The translations under genes and the position numbers were made by a program. The notes beneath the pieces are model-generated. The model searched no databases and was not told the origin of the DNA. It saw only the letters and a list, made by a program, of their open reading frames with translations. Below are positions 50,841 to 59,293 of a stretch of DNA of 64,000 bases, piece by piece. The number at the start of each line of letters is the position of its first letter. Within the stretch, counting starts at the first letter, position 1. The stretch is from Bacteroidota bacterium (GTDB lineage: Bacteria; Bacteroidota; Bacteroidia; Chitinophagales; LD1): NCBI GenBank assembly GCA_947475165.1, contig CANJLD010000005.1, positions 1 to 64,000 on the forward strand, given 5' to 3'.

Positions 50841-52958
50841 ATGAAAAAAATTTTGTTCGCCTGTGTTTTGTTTTTCATCTCCTCTCCTATTTTCTCGCAA
50901 GTAAATCCCAATTACCATGTAGAAATTGTGCGCGATAGTTTTGGTGTGCCGCATATTTTTGGCAAGACTGATGCTGATTGCTCATACGGCTTGGTTTCAT
51001 GTGCGTTGGAGGATGATTACAAAACTGTTATGTGGGGTTTGCTTTTATCCAGAGGTAAACTTGGCTTGATGCTCGGTATTGAAGGAGCAAAAATTGATTA
51101 TGCTGTGCAGTTGTTAGGCGTTCCTGATTTTATAAAAAATCATTACAACGATTTATCTCCGGAAACAAGAAAACTTCTTGAAGCCGGTGCTGCTGCCGGT
51201 AACGATTGGGCTAAAAAAAATCCCGATAAAATAGTTTTCAAAGGGCTCTTACCTATTCGCCCTACCGATTTTATTTCGGGCTACATGCTCTCGATGGGCT
51301 TAATGACCGGTTTAGATGGAGCTATAAAAAGTGTGGTAGGCGAAAGTATGCCCACCATTGAGTTTAATAAAGATGCCCGCGGCTCAAACGCTTTGGCCAT
51401 GAACTCCAACATTACAGCAGATGGCAATGTGTATTTGGATTGCAATGCACATCAGCCGCTAGAAGGACCTATGAGTTGGTATGAAGCTCACTTACATAGC
51501 GAGGAAGGTTTGAACATTCTCGGTGCTACCTTCCACGGGGCGGTTTCTATTTTTCACGGCACTAACGAAAACTTAGGCTGGGCACATACCACTAATTATT
51601 TCGATGCTATTGATATTTATCAACTGCAGCCGGACCCGAACAAAAAGAATCACTACCTGGTAGATGGCGTTTCTTACAAATTGGAACAAAGCCGCGCCAA
51701 GCTTACCGTTAACCTTGCTAAGGATCGCGATAAACACAAATTTGTTTTAACCATTGGTAAAAAGAAATGGTGGAGCATGTATGGAGCCACCTATGTAAAC
51801 AAAAAAGGAATGTTTGCTATACGCATGGCTTGTAACATGACGGTAAAGAGTGTGGAAGAATGGTATATGATGAACAAGGCAAAAAACTATACCGAGTTCC
51901 GCCACGCGCTCGATATGCAGGGAATCATTAACCAATATGTAACGTATGCCGACCGGTTCGATACTATTTACTGCGTAAGCAACGGGGCCATGCCTGTGCG
52001 TGCCGATGGGTATGATTGGAACACAACAGTGCCGGGCAATACGAAGAAAACTTTATGGACCAATTTTTTGCCGCACGATTCGCTGCCGCATGTTATCAAT
52101 CCGAAATGCGGCTATGTGTTTAACGCCAACAATACTTCGTATACCATGACGGCAAAAGATGAAAATCCAAAGCCGCTTGCCTGCCAAAAGAACATCAACT
52201 TTGCTTTATGGCAAACCAACCGCAGCCTTCGTTTTTACGAAATGATAGAGAAGAAAAAAGACAGAAAATTAACCTGGGATGACTTTCTTGAAATTAAATA
52301 TGATGCGCATTACCCGCAAACTGTTACTGCCCCATTCAAAGCTTTTGACCTGGAAGATGTTTTTCACCTGGATGAAAAAAAGTATCCGGATGTGGCCGAT
52401 GCCATTGGTATAATGAAGCGTTGGGCTGTTGAACGTTCCGGTGATATTGCCGATACCAACGCCACCCTGGTTTACAAATGGATTTACGGAACCTACTTTG
52501 GTATTTCGGGCGAAACTGAGGAGAAGTTTAAAAAGGACCATGATTTTAAACACGACTACTTTGCCGATGGGGTACGCAGAGCTAAAAAAGAAATGATGGA
52601 CGATTTTGGCAAACTGAATGTACCGCTTGGCGATTTCCAACGCCACCAGCGCGGGGATGTTGATTTACCTACCAGCGGTGCTCCTGACATGTGGAACGCT
52701 AAATATGGCGATGCCTACGGCAAAGGTCAGCGCAGAATTTCGTCAGGCGAAAGTTATATTCTGCTTTCTAAATTTAAGAAAGATGGCAGCCTGCCCGAGC
52801 TGCGCAGTATTATTTGCTACGGCAGCAGCAACACCCCCGGTGCCAAACACTTTACCGACCAAATGCAACTCTACGTTAACAACCAAACCAAGGAAGAAAG
52901 TTTGAGTAAAAAGTGGGCGTATGAACATGCCGAAAGAATTTACCATCCGGGAGAATAA
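50841..52958 (+). CDS. Penicillin acylase family N-terminal nucleophile hydrolase
   Basis: 705 residues from ATG 50841 (the frame extends upstream, but the signal peptide MKKILFACVLFFISSPIFSQ begins here). The spacer and the autocatalytic site are visible: DARGSNALAMNS, where Ser after Gly becomes the new N-terminus and nucleophile of the beta chain (about residue 178), with NAHQPLEGPMSWYEAH and NENLGWAHTTNYFDAI as the further family motifs. Members cleave amide bonds in acyl-homoserine lactones, penicillins or N-acyl peptides. Export to the periplasm or surface is likely. The substrate cannot be told here. Confidence 0.92.
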   Translation: MKKILFACVLFFISSPIFSQVNPNYHVEIVRDSFGVPHIFGKTDADCSYGLVSCALEDDYKTVMWGLLLSRGKLGLMLGIEGAKIDYAVQLLGVPDFIKNHYNDLSPETRKLLEAGAAAGNDWAKKNPDKIVFKGLLPIRPTDFISGYMLSMGLMTGLDGAIKSVVGESMPTIEFNKDARGSNALAMNSNITADGNVYLDCNAHQPLEGPMSWYEAHLHSEEGLNILGATFHGAVSIFHGTNENLGWAHTTNYFDAIDIYQLQPDPNKKNHYLVDGVSYKLEQSRAKLTVNLAKDRDKHKFVLTIGKKKWWSMYGATYVNKKGMFAIRMACNMTVKSVEEWYMMNKAKNYTEFRHALDMQGIINQYVTYADRFDTIYCVSNGAMPVRADGYDWNTTVPGNTKKTLWTNFLPHDSLPHVINPKCGYVFNANNTSYTMTAKDENPKPLACQKNINFALWQTNRSLRFYEMIEKKKDRKLTWDDFLEIKYDAHYPQTVTAPFKAFDLEDVFHLDEKKYPDVADAIGIMKRWAVERSGDIADTNATLVYKWIYGTYFGISGETEEKFKKDHDFKHDYFADGVRRAKKEMMDDFGKLNVPLGDFQRHQRGDVDLPTSGAPDMWNAKYGDAYGKGQRRISSGESYILLSKFKKDGSLPELRSIICYGSSNTPGAKHFTDQMQLYVNNQTKEESLSKKWAYEHAERIYHPGE

Positions 52959-52983
52959 AAGTCTGAAGTAAGTATTTTGGGGT

Positions 52984-53095
52984 TCCCCGCTCAAACCTTG
53001 CCTACCGGCAGGCAGGGCAGCGGGGCGGGCTATCCGTTACAAGTCCTCGCCCCAAAGCGGGCTCCGGGCTTTCCACTACTATCCCTATCCCGTAC
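52984..53095. repeat. GC-rich intergenic repeat
   Basis: Markedly richer in GC than its flanks. It contains a small hairpin (CTTGCCTACCGGCAGGCAGG) and two related direct segments, GGGCTATCCGTTACAAGTCC and GGGCTTTCCACTACTATCCC. It resembles the GGGCTATCC...GGGCTTTCC intergenic repeats common in Bacteroidota, by my recollection. No gene in it. Confidence 0.6.
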
Positions 53096-53233
53096 GCTTA
53101 GGCGTAAAAATATTTCCCATTACAACCTCTGTTAAGGAATTTAAAAAATTACAATTCCATGACAATTGGCGTACAATAATTTGGGGATGGTTTGCGTTTA
53201 CGAAATATATTTTTAAACCAAACCAATTTAATT

Positions 53234-53701
53234 ATGAATTCGAGTAACGTTTCAGCAACCCTTTCCGATGCAGACAGGGACACTATCATTCAAAAGCTGA
53301 ATGAAGTAAAAGCTCTGCTCCCTTTTTTAATTGCTCTTTCGGCAGCCGAACGGCAAAAGCTGCGCAAGGTAGCCACCAAACGCGCAGGGTATGTAGCCAG
53401 TGTAGTAGAGGCTATTAATGCATACCCTACTGCTTTGCCTGCCGACTTTGATGCCGCAGAATTTGGCAACGATGTAGGTCTTAGCTTAGTGCTGCGCCAG
53501 ATTTACGACATTGCCGTTGGTATTACCCAGGGTCTGGACGATACCATGCTGGCAGTGGGCAACGATTTAATGCAGCAAAGCGATACCGCTTACGGACACT
53601 TAAAACAAAGTGCCAAAAAGAACGCTGCATTAAAGGTAATTGTAGAGCAGATTGGAACTGCCTTTGCCGGACAGGGCAAAAAGAAAACACCTACCCCGTA
53701 A
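53234..53701 (+). CDS. Hypothetical helical protein, 155 aa
   Basis: Start at ATG 53234 (MNSSNVSATLSD); the in-frame upstream start would add 14 residues. All helical: NEVKALLPFLIALSAAERQK, LRKVATKRAGYVASVVEAIN, TALPADFDAAEFGNDVGLSL, a long GLDDTMLAVGNDLMQQSD helix and a Lys-rich tail. It resembles an unnamed ~160-aa orphan family of Bacteroidota with a LPFL-x-x-LT-x-x-ER motif, by recollection. The function is unknown. Followed by a strong terminator. Confidence 0.7.
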   Translation: MNSSNVSATLSDADRDTIIQKLNEVKALLPFLIALSAAERQKLRKVATKRAGYVASVVEAINAYPTALPADFDAAEFGNDVGLSLVLRQIYDIAVGITQGLDDTMLAVGNDLMQQSDTAYGHLKQSAKKNAALKVIVEQIGTAFAGQGKKKTPTP

Positions 53702-53721
53702 CAGGTTTTTCTTTAACAGTT

Positions 53722-53754
53722 AAAGCCCCGCGCAGTATTGCGCGGGGCTTTTTT
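53722..53754 (+). terminator. Rho-independent terminator of the 155-aa protein gene
   Basis: 12-bp perfect stem AAAGCCCCGCGC / GCGCGGGGCTTT, 6-base loop, followed by a T-run. Confidence 0.93.
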
Positions 53755-53768
53755 AGTTTAGTTAAGAG

Positions 53769-54022
53769 GTAAATTTTTGAACCTCCGAACTAAACCGGTT
53801 TACCCTAAATGTTAACTAATTTAGCTCTTAACTAAACTAATTAACCACCAATCTAAACTGGTTTAGCTCCGAACTAAACTTTTGAACCTCTGAACTAAAC
53901 CGGTTTACCTGCCGGGTAAACTAATTACCCCTCCAAGGTGCGTTAGTTAACAAATGAAGTAAACTGATTTAGCTCCGAACTAAACCAGTTTACCTATGAG
54001 CTAAACTTTTGAACCAAATTGG
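53769..54022. repeat. 21-bp periodic intergenic repeat array, about 12 units
   Basis: CTAAAC/GTAAA-type cores at 53769, 53790, 53832, 53853, 53874, 53895, 53916, 53959, 53980 and 54001; intervals are 21, 42, 21, 21, 21, 21, 43, 21 and 21 bp. The units are rich in short palindromes, for example TAAACCGGTTTA (two copies), TAAACCAGTTTA, CTAAACTGGTTTAG and GGTAAACTAATTACC. The sequence differs from the arrays at 20.8 and 44.6 kb. No spacers. Confidence 0.88.
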
Positions 54023-54040
54023 GCTGTTTTTGAAGCAGAA

Positions 54041-55693
54041 TTACTGTTTTATGAACTTTTTAACCCACCGGTTCCGGTTGTCTTGTAGTTGTAGGAAATA
54101 TAGCCCTGCGGGTAGGGTGCTTACGTCTATTTCTATGTTGGGTTGGTTGGTGGTTTTGTTTTGTATTAGGGTGCGCCCATCGGTTGCTAATACTTGGTAG
54201 GTTAGGTTACCGGTGGCGTTTGTTTGGATGGTTAGGGTGTTTGTGGTGGGGTTGGGGGAGAGGGTAAATGAGTTTTCTTTTTCTGTTTCTATGCTGCTGG
54301 TAAGGGTATCGATACAAAATTTGATTACCCACCAATCCCCGTCACCCCAACTAGGCTGCGATTTGTAACCTCCGGTATCGGAGAGGTTTCTATTAGCTGC
54401 TACGTAGCATCCATCCTTTGTTTGAATGGCTCCTTTATTTGGATAAGGTCCGCCAAATGAAGGTTGGGCAGTAAACATTGTTTTATCCCATTGCTTGCTA
54501 CCGGTAGAATTAGTTTTTACAACCCATGACTGCCAAGTACCAAAATTGTTTTCTGACTTGTCAGCACTGGTATTAGACCACGATAATCCGTAGAATAAAT
54601 AACCATCGTCTGCTGTTATGCTTACTGATAGCAATAATTCATGATTATCACCGCCATAACGTTTATCCCATTGTTTATTCCCATCACCATCTGTTTTTAA
54701 TATCCAATAATCTGCCGTGGTAGAATTCCCCCAATAATTTTGGGTTTTGTCTCCACTGATTGGTGAGCCAGATGTTCCGCCTATTATACAGCCTCCGTCA
54801 TTGGTTTGCTTTATATCTTTGGCATATTCGCCTTTAGTTCCTCCATAGCGTTTATCCCAAAGCTTATTACCGAGTGTGTCAATTTTTATAATCCAAAAGT
54901 CAAAGGTGGTATTGGTGCTATCCCAATTAGGTTGAGTTTTGTCGCCACTTATCCCAGACATAGAGCCACCTGCCAAAATATAACTATTGTCATTAGTATT
55001 AATTACTGTTTTCAGGTAATCATCTTTAGAGCCTCCATAAGTTTTATCCCATAATTTGTTGCCCGAAGAATCGATTTTTATGACCCAAAAATCCATACCA
55101 CCCCTGCTTGTATCGGTTTTATCTCCACTTATTCCGGCATAAGAAATACCCGCCAAAATATATTGCCTGTGGCCTGTTTCGATAATTGAAAAAAGTTCTT
55201 CCCTGCCATTTGTGGTTCCGTAAGTTTTATCCCACTGCTTATTACCTGTTGAATCTGTTTTAACTACCCAAAAGTTCTCTCCCGAACTATTTTGAGATTT
55301 ATCGCCATTTGCATACGATGTTGAACTGCCGCCAAGCAAATAGCCGCCATCGCTTGTTTGCATAACGCAATTAAGAAGATCTTCTGCATCTCCTCCTAAA
55401 CGCTTATCCCATTGCTTGTTACCCGCTATATCTAACTTCACAATCCAATAGTCTCCACTGGGGTCGAAAGTACTATCACGGCTGGGTTCGGTAACATCAC
55501 CTTGGGCAAGAGAGGATGTCCACCCCGCTAAAAGAAATCCTTCATCATTAGTTAAGATTATATCGTTAAGCATATCTTCGTCATAGCCCCCGAACCTTTT
55601 ATCCCATTGCTTTATTAAATTCTGACCATGCAGAAATGGCAGAGCTATAAAATAGATTACAGTAAAAATTATTGCTATTTTTCTTGCTCTCAT
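54041..55693 (-). CDS. Secreted seven-repeat (propeller-like) protein with T9SS C-terminal domain
   Basis: 550 residues with a signal peptide (MRARKIAIIFTVIYFIALPF, then LHGQ). Seven repeats of ~55-60 residues carry a K-Q/L-W-D-K-R/T-x-G-G core, e.g. LIKQWDKRFGGYDED, NKQWDKRLGGDAED, NKLWDKTYGGSKDD, NKQWDKRYGGDNHE, and a GYILAG/GFLLAG/GCIIGG strand. Seven repeats suggest a seven-bladed propeller. The end FTLSPNPTTNTLTIQ, ... GLYFLQLQDNRNRWVKKFI is a type A T9SS sorting domain. It overlaps the next gene by 4 bp, so they are cotranslated. Confidence 0.88.
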   Translation of the reverse strand: MRARKIAIIFTVIYFIALPFLHGQNLIKQWDKRFGGYDEDMLNDIILTNDEGFLLAGWTSSLAQGDVTEPSRDSTFDPSGDYWIVKLDIAGNKQWDKRLGGDAEDLLNCVMQTSDGGYLLGGSSTSYANGDKSQNSSGENFWVVKTDSTGNKQWDKTYGTTNGREELFSIIETGHRQYILAGISYAGISGDKTDTSRGGMDFWVIKIDSSGNKLWDKTYGGSKDDYLKTVINTNDNSYILAGGSMSGISGDKTQPNWDSTNTTFDFWIIKIDTLGNKLWDKRYGGTKGEYAKDIKQTNDGGCIIGGTSGSPISGDKTQNYWGNSTTADYWILKTDGDGNKQWDKRYGGDNHELLLSVSITADDGYLFYGLSWSNTSADKSENNFGTWQSWVVKTNSTGSKQWDKTMFTAQPSFGGPYPNKGAIQTKDGCYVAANRNLSDTGGYKSQPSWGDGDWWVIKFCIDTLTSSIETEKENSFTLSPNPTTNTLTIQTNATGNLTYQVLATDGRTLIQNKTTNQPNIEIDVSTLPAGLYFLQLQDNRNRWVKKFIKQ

Positions 55694-56385
55694 TTTTGTA
55701 TAACCAATTTAAGCAATTTGTGATTAGATGAACTTTCTATCTGTACCGAATATACACCATTGGTCAGTTTACCTGTGTTAATATCCTGAGAAACTTCCTT
55801 TGCTTGTCCTTGATAAAGAATACCTGCTAACTGTCCTAAGCTATTAAACATTCGGATAGTAAAATCTTCTTCGGTTTCTGACTTTACTGAAAGATGAAAG
55901 GTATTAGATGCCGGGTTAGGATAAACCGATGCTGAAAAGGCAGTGGTTTTGATTTCGTTTATTGGTGCAGCAGCAGAAACACTAAAATTTATAAAAGTAG
56001 AATCGTAGTAAGGATTAGTTAAACATGCCTCGAAAGAATCAACTTCATGCGGGAGTAGAAACTTTAAAATATACCGAATTCTGTAGTTGTCAATTGAAAG
56101 TTTGCCGATTGATGTAGTATCTACACGATACTCGTTAGCAAACAAACCACTACTTACATAGCACGTATATATATTTATTAATGTGTCGCTAATTATTACC
56201 TTTTTATCAAAAAAAGGGTCATGAAACGTAGGATGCCTTACATAAGCAAAGAATACGATCGAATCGTTATCATTAGGGTTTACGGGCTGTATTATTAAGC
56301 TATCTACAAAAAACGATGTTGATTGAGCGGATATAGATAACTGATAAAAACAAGCAGCTAATAATATTATTGTCTTTGTTCTCAT
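55690..56385 (-). CDS. Secreted T9SS-tailed protein, 231 aa
   Basis: Signal peptide MRTKTIILLAACFYQLSISAQ. The mature part is ~130 residues with beta strands and three conserved-looking Cys (IYTCYVSSG, FEACLTNPY), then ASVYPNPASNTFHLSVKSE..., NGVYSVQIESSSNHKLLKLV, a type A sorting domain. It ends with an ATGA overlap with the 54,041 gene. The Cys-rich part has no recognised family. Confidence 0.82.
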   Translation of the reverse strand: MRTKTIILLAACFYQLSISAQSTSFFVDSLIIQPVNPNDNDSIVFFAYVRHPTFHDPFFDKKVIISDTLINIYTCYVSSGLFANEYRVDTTSIGKLSIDNYRIRYILKFLLPHEVDSFEACLTNPYYDSTFINFSVSAAAPINEIKTTAFSASVYPNPASNTFHLSVKSETEEDFTIRMFNSLGQLAGILYQGQAKEVSQDINTGKLTNGVYSVQIESSSNHKLLKLVIQK

Positions 56386-56389
56386 TGTC

Positions 56390-56809
56390 TTATTTTAGGA
56401 TGGATAATTTAATTCCCTTCGTTATTTCTTTTGATTCTATGCGCACAAAATAAATACCCGATTGCAGTTGACCGGTGTTATAATTTTCCGAGATGTGCGA
56501 TGTGTTACCTGAATACATTGTTTGAATAAACTGCCCTATGCTATTGTATAATTTTACTGTGTAGTAGTCTTTCTCTTCTGCATTAAGAGTCAAGAGAAAA
56601 GTATTAGATGCGGGGTTAGGGTATATTGAAAAGGAAAAATCATCTTTTAGTTTCGCTTTTGTTGGTGTTCCTGCATAGCCGTTGTTTGGTGTTTTCACCA
56701 ACAACATTTGCGTGGCTAATATACATTTTAATATAGGGTATCTGGCTGTTGGGTTAGCGCTGCTTTGAGGCAGGAACCCCGTAATGCCTTTTGTTTTTCT
56801 ATATTCCAT
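56390..56809 (-). pseudogene. Fragment of a T9SS-sorted protein: sorting domain joined to repeat-derived sequence
   Basis: 139-residue frame from ATG 56809. The C-terminal ~80 residues (FSIYPNPASNTFLLTLN, SGIYFVRIESKEITKG) are a complete type A T9SS sorting domain, closely like that of the neighbouring 55,690 gene. The N-terminal ~60 residues lack a signal peptide; they read through a dispersed repeat (LLVKTPNNGYAG corresponds to the hairpin repeat at 56,680-56,720). A sorting domain without a signal peptide or passenger cannot work alone, so this is most likely a relic of a gene whose 5' part was lost or replaced. Confidence 0.6.
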
Positions 56810-56820
56810 TTCAGGATTGA
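56680..56820. repeat. Dispersed hairpin repeat, second copy of the 17.6 kb element
   Basis: GCCGTTGTTTGGTG, loop TTTT, CACCAACAACATTTGCGTG (hairpin 56,686-56,701); the flanks match those at 17,609-17,646. Downstream, at about 56,767-56,820, is a further stretch like that at 17,763-17,815. So a longer composite element, about 140-200 bp, may be repeated. Confidence 0.65.
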
Positions 56821-56840
56821 TTTATTTTATACCGCCTGTT

Positions 56841-56870
56841 TTGCATTTCCCGAAAAACCGTTCATATTTG
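56841..56870 (+). promoter_or_regulatory. Likely promoter of the rpsP operon
   Basis: TTG at 56841-56843, a 19-bp spacer, and CATATTTG at 56863-56870 (one mismatch to TAnnTTTG), 61 bp before the rpsP start. Confidence 0.6.
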
Positions 56871-56931
56871 CGCCCCCGAAAAACGGGAAAACAATATTCA
56901 TTAATCCTAACACTTAAATTCATTTAAGAAC

Positions 56932-57501
56932 ATGGCAGTAAAACTAAGATTACAAAGACACGGACGCGGCAAGCGCCCTTTTTACCACATAGTAGCTGCG
57001 GATAGCCGCAAACCGCGTGATGGTGCTTACATCGAAAGAATCGGTGATTACAATCCACTTACCAAACCGGCAACCATTCACTTAGATGTTGACCGCGCTG
57101 TTGACTGGATAGTAAAAGGTGCCGAAATTACCGACACTGTAAAAGCAATTTTCAAATACAAAGGCATTCTTTACAAAAAACATTTGCTGCGCGGTGTAGC
57201 AAAAGGTTCTTTTACCGCTGAAGTTGCTGAACAAAAGTATACCCAGTGGTTAGACGAGCACAAGAACAAAGTGCTTGACCACGAGAAAAAACACCACAAA
57301 GACAAGGGCGAAATAAAAGCGAAGTTGTTAGCGCAAGAATCACAAAAAGCTGCTGACCGCGAAACTAAACGCTTAGCTGCTCTTGCTGCTGCTGAAGAAG
57401 CAAAGAAACCAGTAGTTGAAGAAGTTGTAGCTGAAGAAACTGCACCGGTTGCTACCGATGAAGCTCCTGCAGCAGAAACTACCGAAACACCGGCAGAATA
57501 A
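56932..57501 (+). CDS. rpsP: 30S ribosomal protein bS16
   Basis: 189 residues. The conserved core is the first ~85 residues: MAVKLRLQRHGRGKRPFYHI, VAADSRKPRDGAYIERIGDY and NPLTKPATIHLDVDRAVDWI. After it, a lysine-rich helical stretch (KVLDHEKKHHKDKGEIKAKL) and an Ala/Glu/Val tail (KKPVVEEVVAEETAPVA) roughly double the length relative to the E. coli protein. Such tails are typical for S16 of this phylum. First gene of the rpsP-rimM-trmD-rplS block. Confidence 0.97.
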   Translation: MAVKLRLQRHGRGKRPFYHIVAADSRKPRDGAYIERIGDYNPLTKPATIHLDVDRAVDWIVKGAEITDTVKAIFKYKGILYKKHLLRGVAKGSFTAEVAEQKYTQWLDEHKNKVLDHEKKHHKDKGEIKAKLLAQESQKAADRETKRLAALAAAEEAKKPVVEEVVAEETAPVATDEAPAAETTETPAE

Positions 57502-57524
57502 TAATTAAAGTTACGCTCACCAAT

Positions 57525-58046
57525 ATGGCAGGCGAACAAAACATAACAGTAGGAAAACTTGGAAAGCCCCACGGAATAAGCGGGGCTTTTCGCATTTATA
57601 TGCAGCGCGAGCTAAAGAGCCCGCAAAAATTTCCGAAACATTTTTTAGTGCAGGAACGCGGAACGCTTTTACCTTGGTTTGTAACTAAAGTAGAATGGAT
57701 TGGCTTTAACGAAGGCTTCGTTTGGTTCGAAGAAATTACGAATCCGGAAAAAGCAAAACAATACAGCGGCAGAGAATTGTTTCTGACAGAGAAAGACATC
57801 AATACTTTCTTCAAAAAAGATTCAGGAAGTTACAGCGAACTAATAGGCTACAAAGCCTTTGAAGAAACCGAAGGAGAAATAGGAATAATTGAAGAGATTA
57901 TTGAAAACCCGGGGCAGATTCTTTTATCGATAAAAAGCGAAACAAAAGAAATTCTTATTCCATTGGTGGATGAATTTATTGTAGAGGTAAACAAGAAGAA
58001 GAAAGAACTTCTGCTAAACTTGCCTGAAGGCTTATTAGATTTATAA
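57525..58046 (+). CDS. rimM: 16S rRNA processing protein RimM
   Basis: 173 residues. N-terminal RimM domain with ITVGKLGKPHGISGAFRIYM and the FVWFEEITNPEKAKQYSGREL region; C-terminal PRC-barrel with SELIGYKAFEETEGEIG and EILIPLVDEFIVEVN. RimM binds S19 in 30S head maturation. Starts 23 bp after rpsP, as expected for the operon. Confidence 0.96.
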   Translation: MAGEQNITVGKLGKPHGISGAFRIYMQRELKSPQKFPKHFLVQERGTLLPWFVTKVEWIGFNEGFVWFEEITNPEKAKQYSGRELFLTEKDINTFFKKDSGSYSELIGYKAFEETEGEIGIIEEIIENPGQILLSIKSETKEILIPLVDEFIVEVNKKKKELLLNLPEGLLDL

Positions 58047-58057
58047 AAACAAAATTC

Positions 58058-58109
58058 AAAGTCCCCTTTTGTTTCATCCCGTATTTAGCGGGAAGGGGAT
58101 TTAGGACTT
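58058..58109. repeat. AAGTCCCCTT palindromic repeat with nested hairpin
   Basis: Fills the 63 bp between rimM and trmD: outer arms AAGTCC/GGACTT, middle CCCCTT/AAGGGG, inner TCCCG/CGGGA. It belongs to the same family as 27,241 and 28,541 but with a longer centre. As RNA it could fold into a strong hairpin inside the operon transcript. Confidence 0.7.
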
Positions 58110-58787
58110 ATGAGAATAGACATCATCACCGTTCTTCCTGAATTACTTGAAAGCCCGTTCAATCATTCAATTTTGAAACGTGCCAAGGAGAAAGGTTTGC
58201 TCGAAGTAAACTTGATTAACCTCCGCGAATTCTCTACCAGCAAACAAAAGCAAGTAGACGATTATCAATATGGTGGTGGCGCAGGCATGGTAATGATGTG
58301 CGAGCCGATTTCGAATTGCATTGAGCATTTGAAAAAGGATAGAACATACGATGAAATAATCTACATGACACCCGATGGCGAGTTGATGAATCAGAAGATG
58401 ATGAACACTCTTTCGTTACGCCAAAATATTATCATCCTCTGCGGACATTACAAAGGGATTGATGAGCGCATTCGCCAATTATACATTACAAAAGAAATTT
58501 CGATTGGCGATTATGTATTAAGCGGTGGTGAATTAGCCGCTGCTATTTTTGTTGATGCTGTGGGAAGATTACTGCCGGGTGTGCTTAATGATGAAACATC
58601 CGCCCTTTTCGATTCTTTTCAAGACGATATGCTTTCTCCTCCTGTTTACACCCGTCCCGAGACGTTCAAAGAATTAAAAGTGCCTGAAGTTCTTCTTTCA
58701 GGTCACGAAAAGAAAATTAATGAATGGCGGCATGAACAGGCAATAGAAAGAACTAAATTGAGAAGACCGGATTTATTAGAGGAATAA
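58110..58787 (+). CDS. trmD: tRNA (guanine-N1-)-methyltransferase TrmD
   Basis: 225 residues, standard length. Trefoil-knot SPOUT methyltransferase motifs: [38 protein letters not shown] and [16 protein letters not shown] with the S-adenosylmethionine-binding knot, ending RPDLLEE. Modifies G37 of tRNAs with a G36 neighbour, preventing +1 frameshifts. Conserved position between rimM and rplS. Confidence 0.98.
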   Translation: MRIDIITVLPELLESPFNHSILKRAKEKGLLEVNLINLREFSTSKQKQVDDYQYGGGAGMVMMCEPISNCIEHLKKDRTYDEIIYMTPDGELMNQKMMNTLSLRQNIIILCGHYKGIDERIRQLYITKEISIGDYVLSGGELAAAIFVDAVGRLLPGVLNDETSALFDSFQDDMLSPPVYTRPETFKELKVPEVLLSGHEKKINEWRHEQAIERTKLRRPDLLEE

Positions 58788-58822
58788 GTATTCGCGGCAC
58801 TTCCATTTCTCATAAACATTTC

Positions 58823-58830
58823 TATTTTTG
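58823..58830 (+). promoter_or_regulatory. Possible -7 element in front of rplS
   Basis: Perfect TATTTTTG (TAnnTTTG), 36 bp before the rplS ATG; a TTG at the -33 position is not evident. rplS may have its own promoter in addition to the operon's. Confidence 0.45.
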
Positions 58831-58865
58831 CCTGCCTTTTTGAAAAAACGATAAAAAGAATAACC

Positions 58866-59246
58866 ATGAACTTAAAATTAAAAGCAGTGCAGGATGCACT
58901 TTATACTGAAAGCAAACAACATCCATCGTTTGGTCCCGGTGATAACATTACTGTATCATATAAAATTACCGAGGGTAACAAAGAGCGTATCCAGGAATTT
59001 CGTGGAGATGTAATTCAGGTTCGAGGCGAAGGTGCTACTAAAATGTTTACTGTTCGTAAAATGAGCAATGGTGTAGGTGTAGAAAGAGTTTTCCCTCTTT
59101 CATCTCCATTTGTTGATGGAATTTTGGTGAACAAAATTGGTCGCGTTCGCAGAGCTAAATTGTTCTATCAGCGTAAGAGAAGCGGTAAAGCTTCGCGTAT
59201 TCAGGAAAAAAGACAGGCAGACGAAGTTGTTGCTGCTGCAGAATAA
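58866..59246 (+). CDS. rplS: 50S ribosomal protein bL19
   Basis: 126 residues. Characteristic FGPGDNITVSYKITEGNKER start, the GDVIQVRGEGATKMFTVRKM and GVGVERVFPLSSPFVDGI segments, and RRAKLFYQRKRSGKASRI before a short acidic tail. Located after trmD as in most bacteria. Ends just before a strong shared terminator. Confidence 0.98.
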   Translation: MNLKLKAVQDALYTESKQHPSFGPGDNITVSYKITEGNKERIQEFRGDVIQVRGEGATKMFTVRKMSNGVGVERVFPLSSPFVDGILVNKIGRVRRAKLFYQRKRSGKASRIQEKRQADEVVAAAE

Positions 59247-59262
59247 TCTCCAAAGTTTATAT

Positions 59263-59290
59263 AAAGAAGCCTCCAATCGGAGGCTTCTTT
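59263..59290. terminator. Bidirectional terminator between rplS and arfB
   Basis: Perfect 12-bp stem AAAGAAGCCTCC / GGAGGCTTCTTT with a 4-base loop; A-rich on one side and T-rich on the other, so it works for both converging genes. Confidence 0.93.
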
Positions 59291-59293
59291 CAT

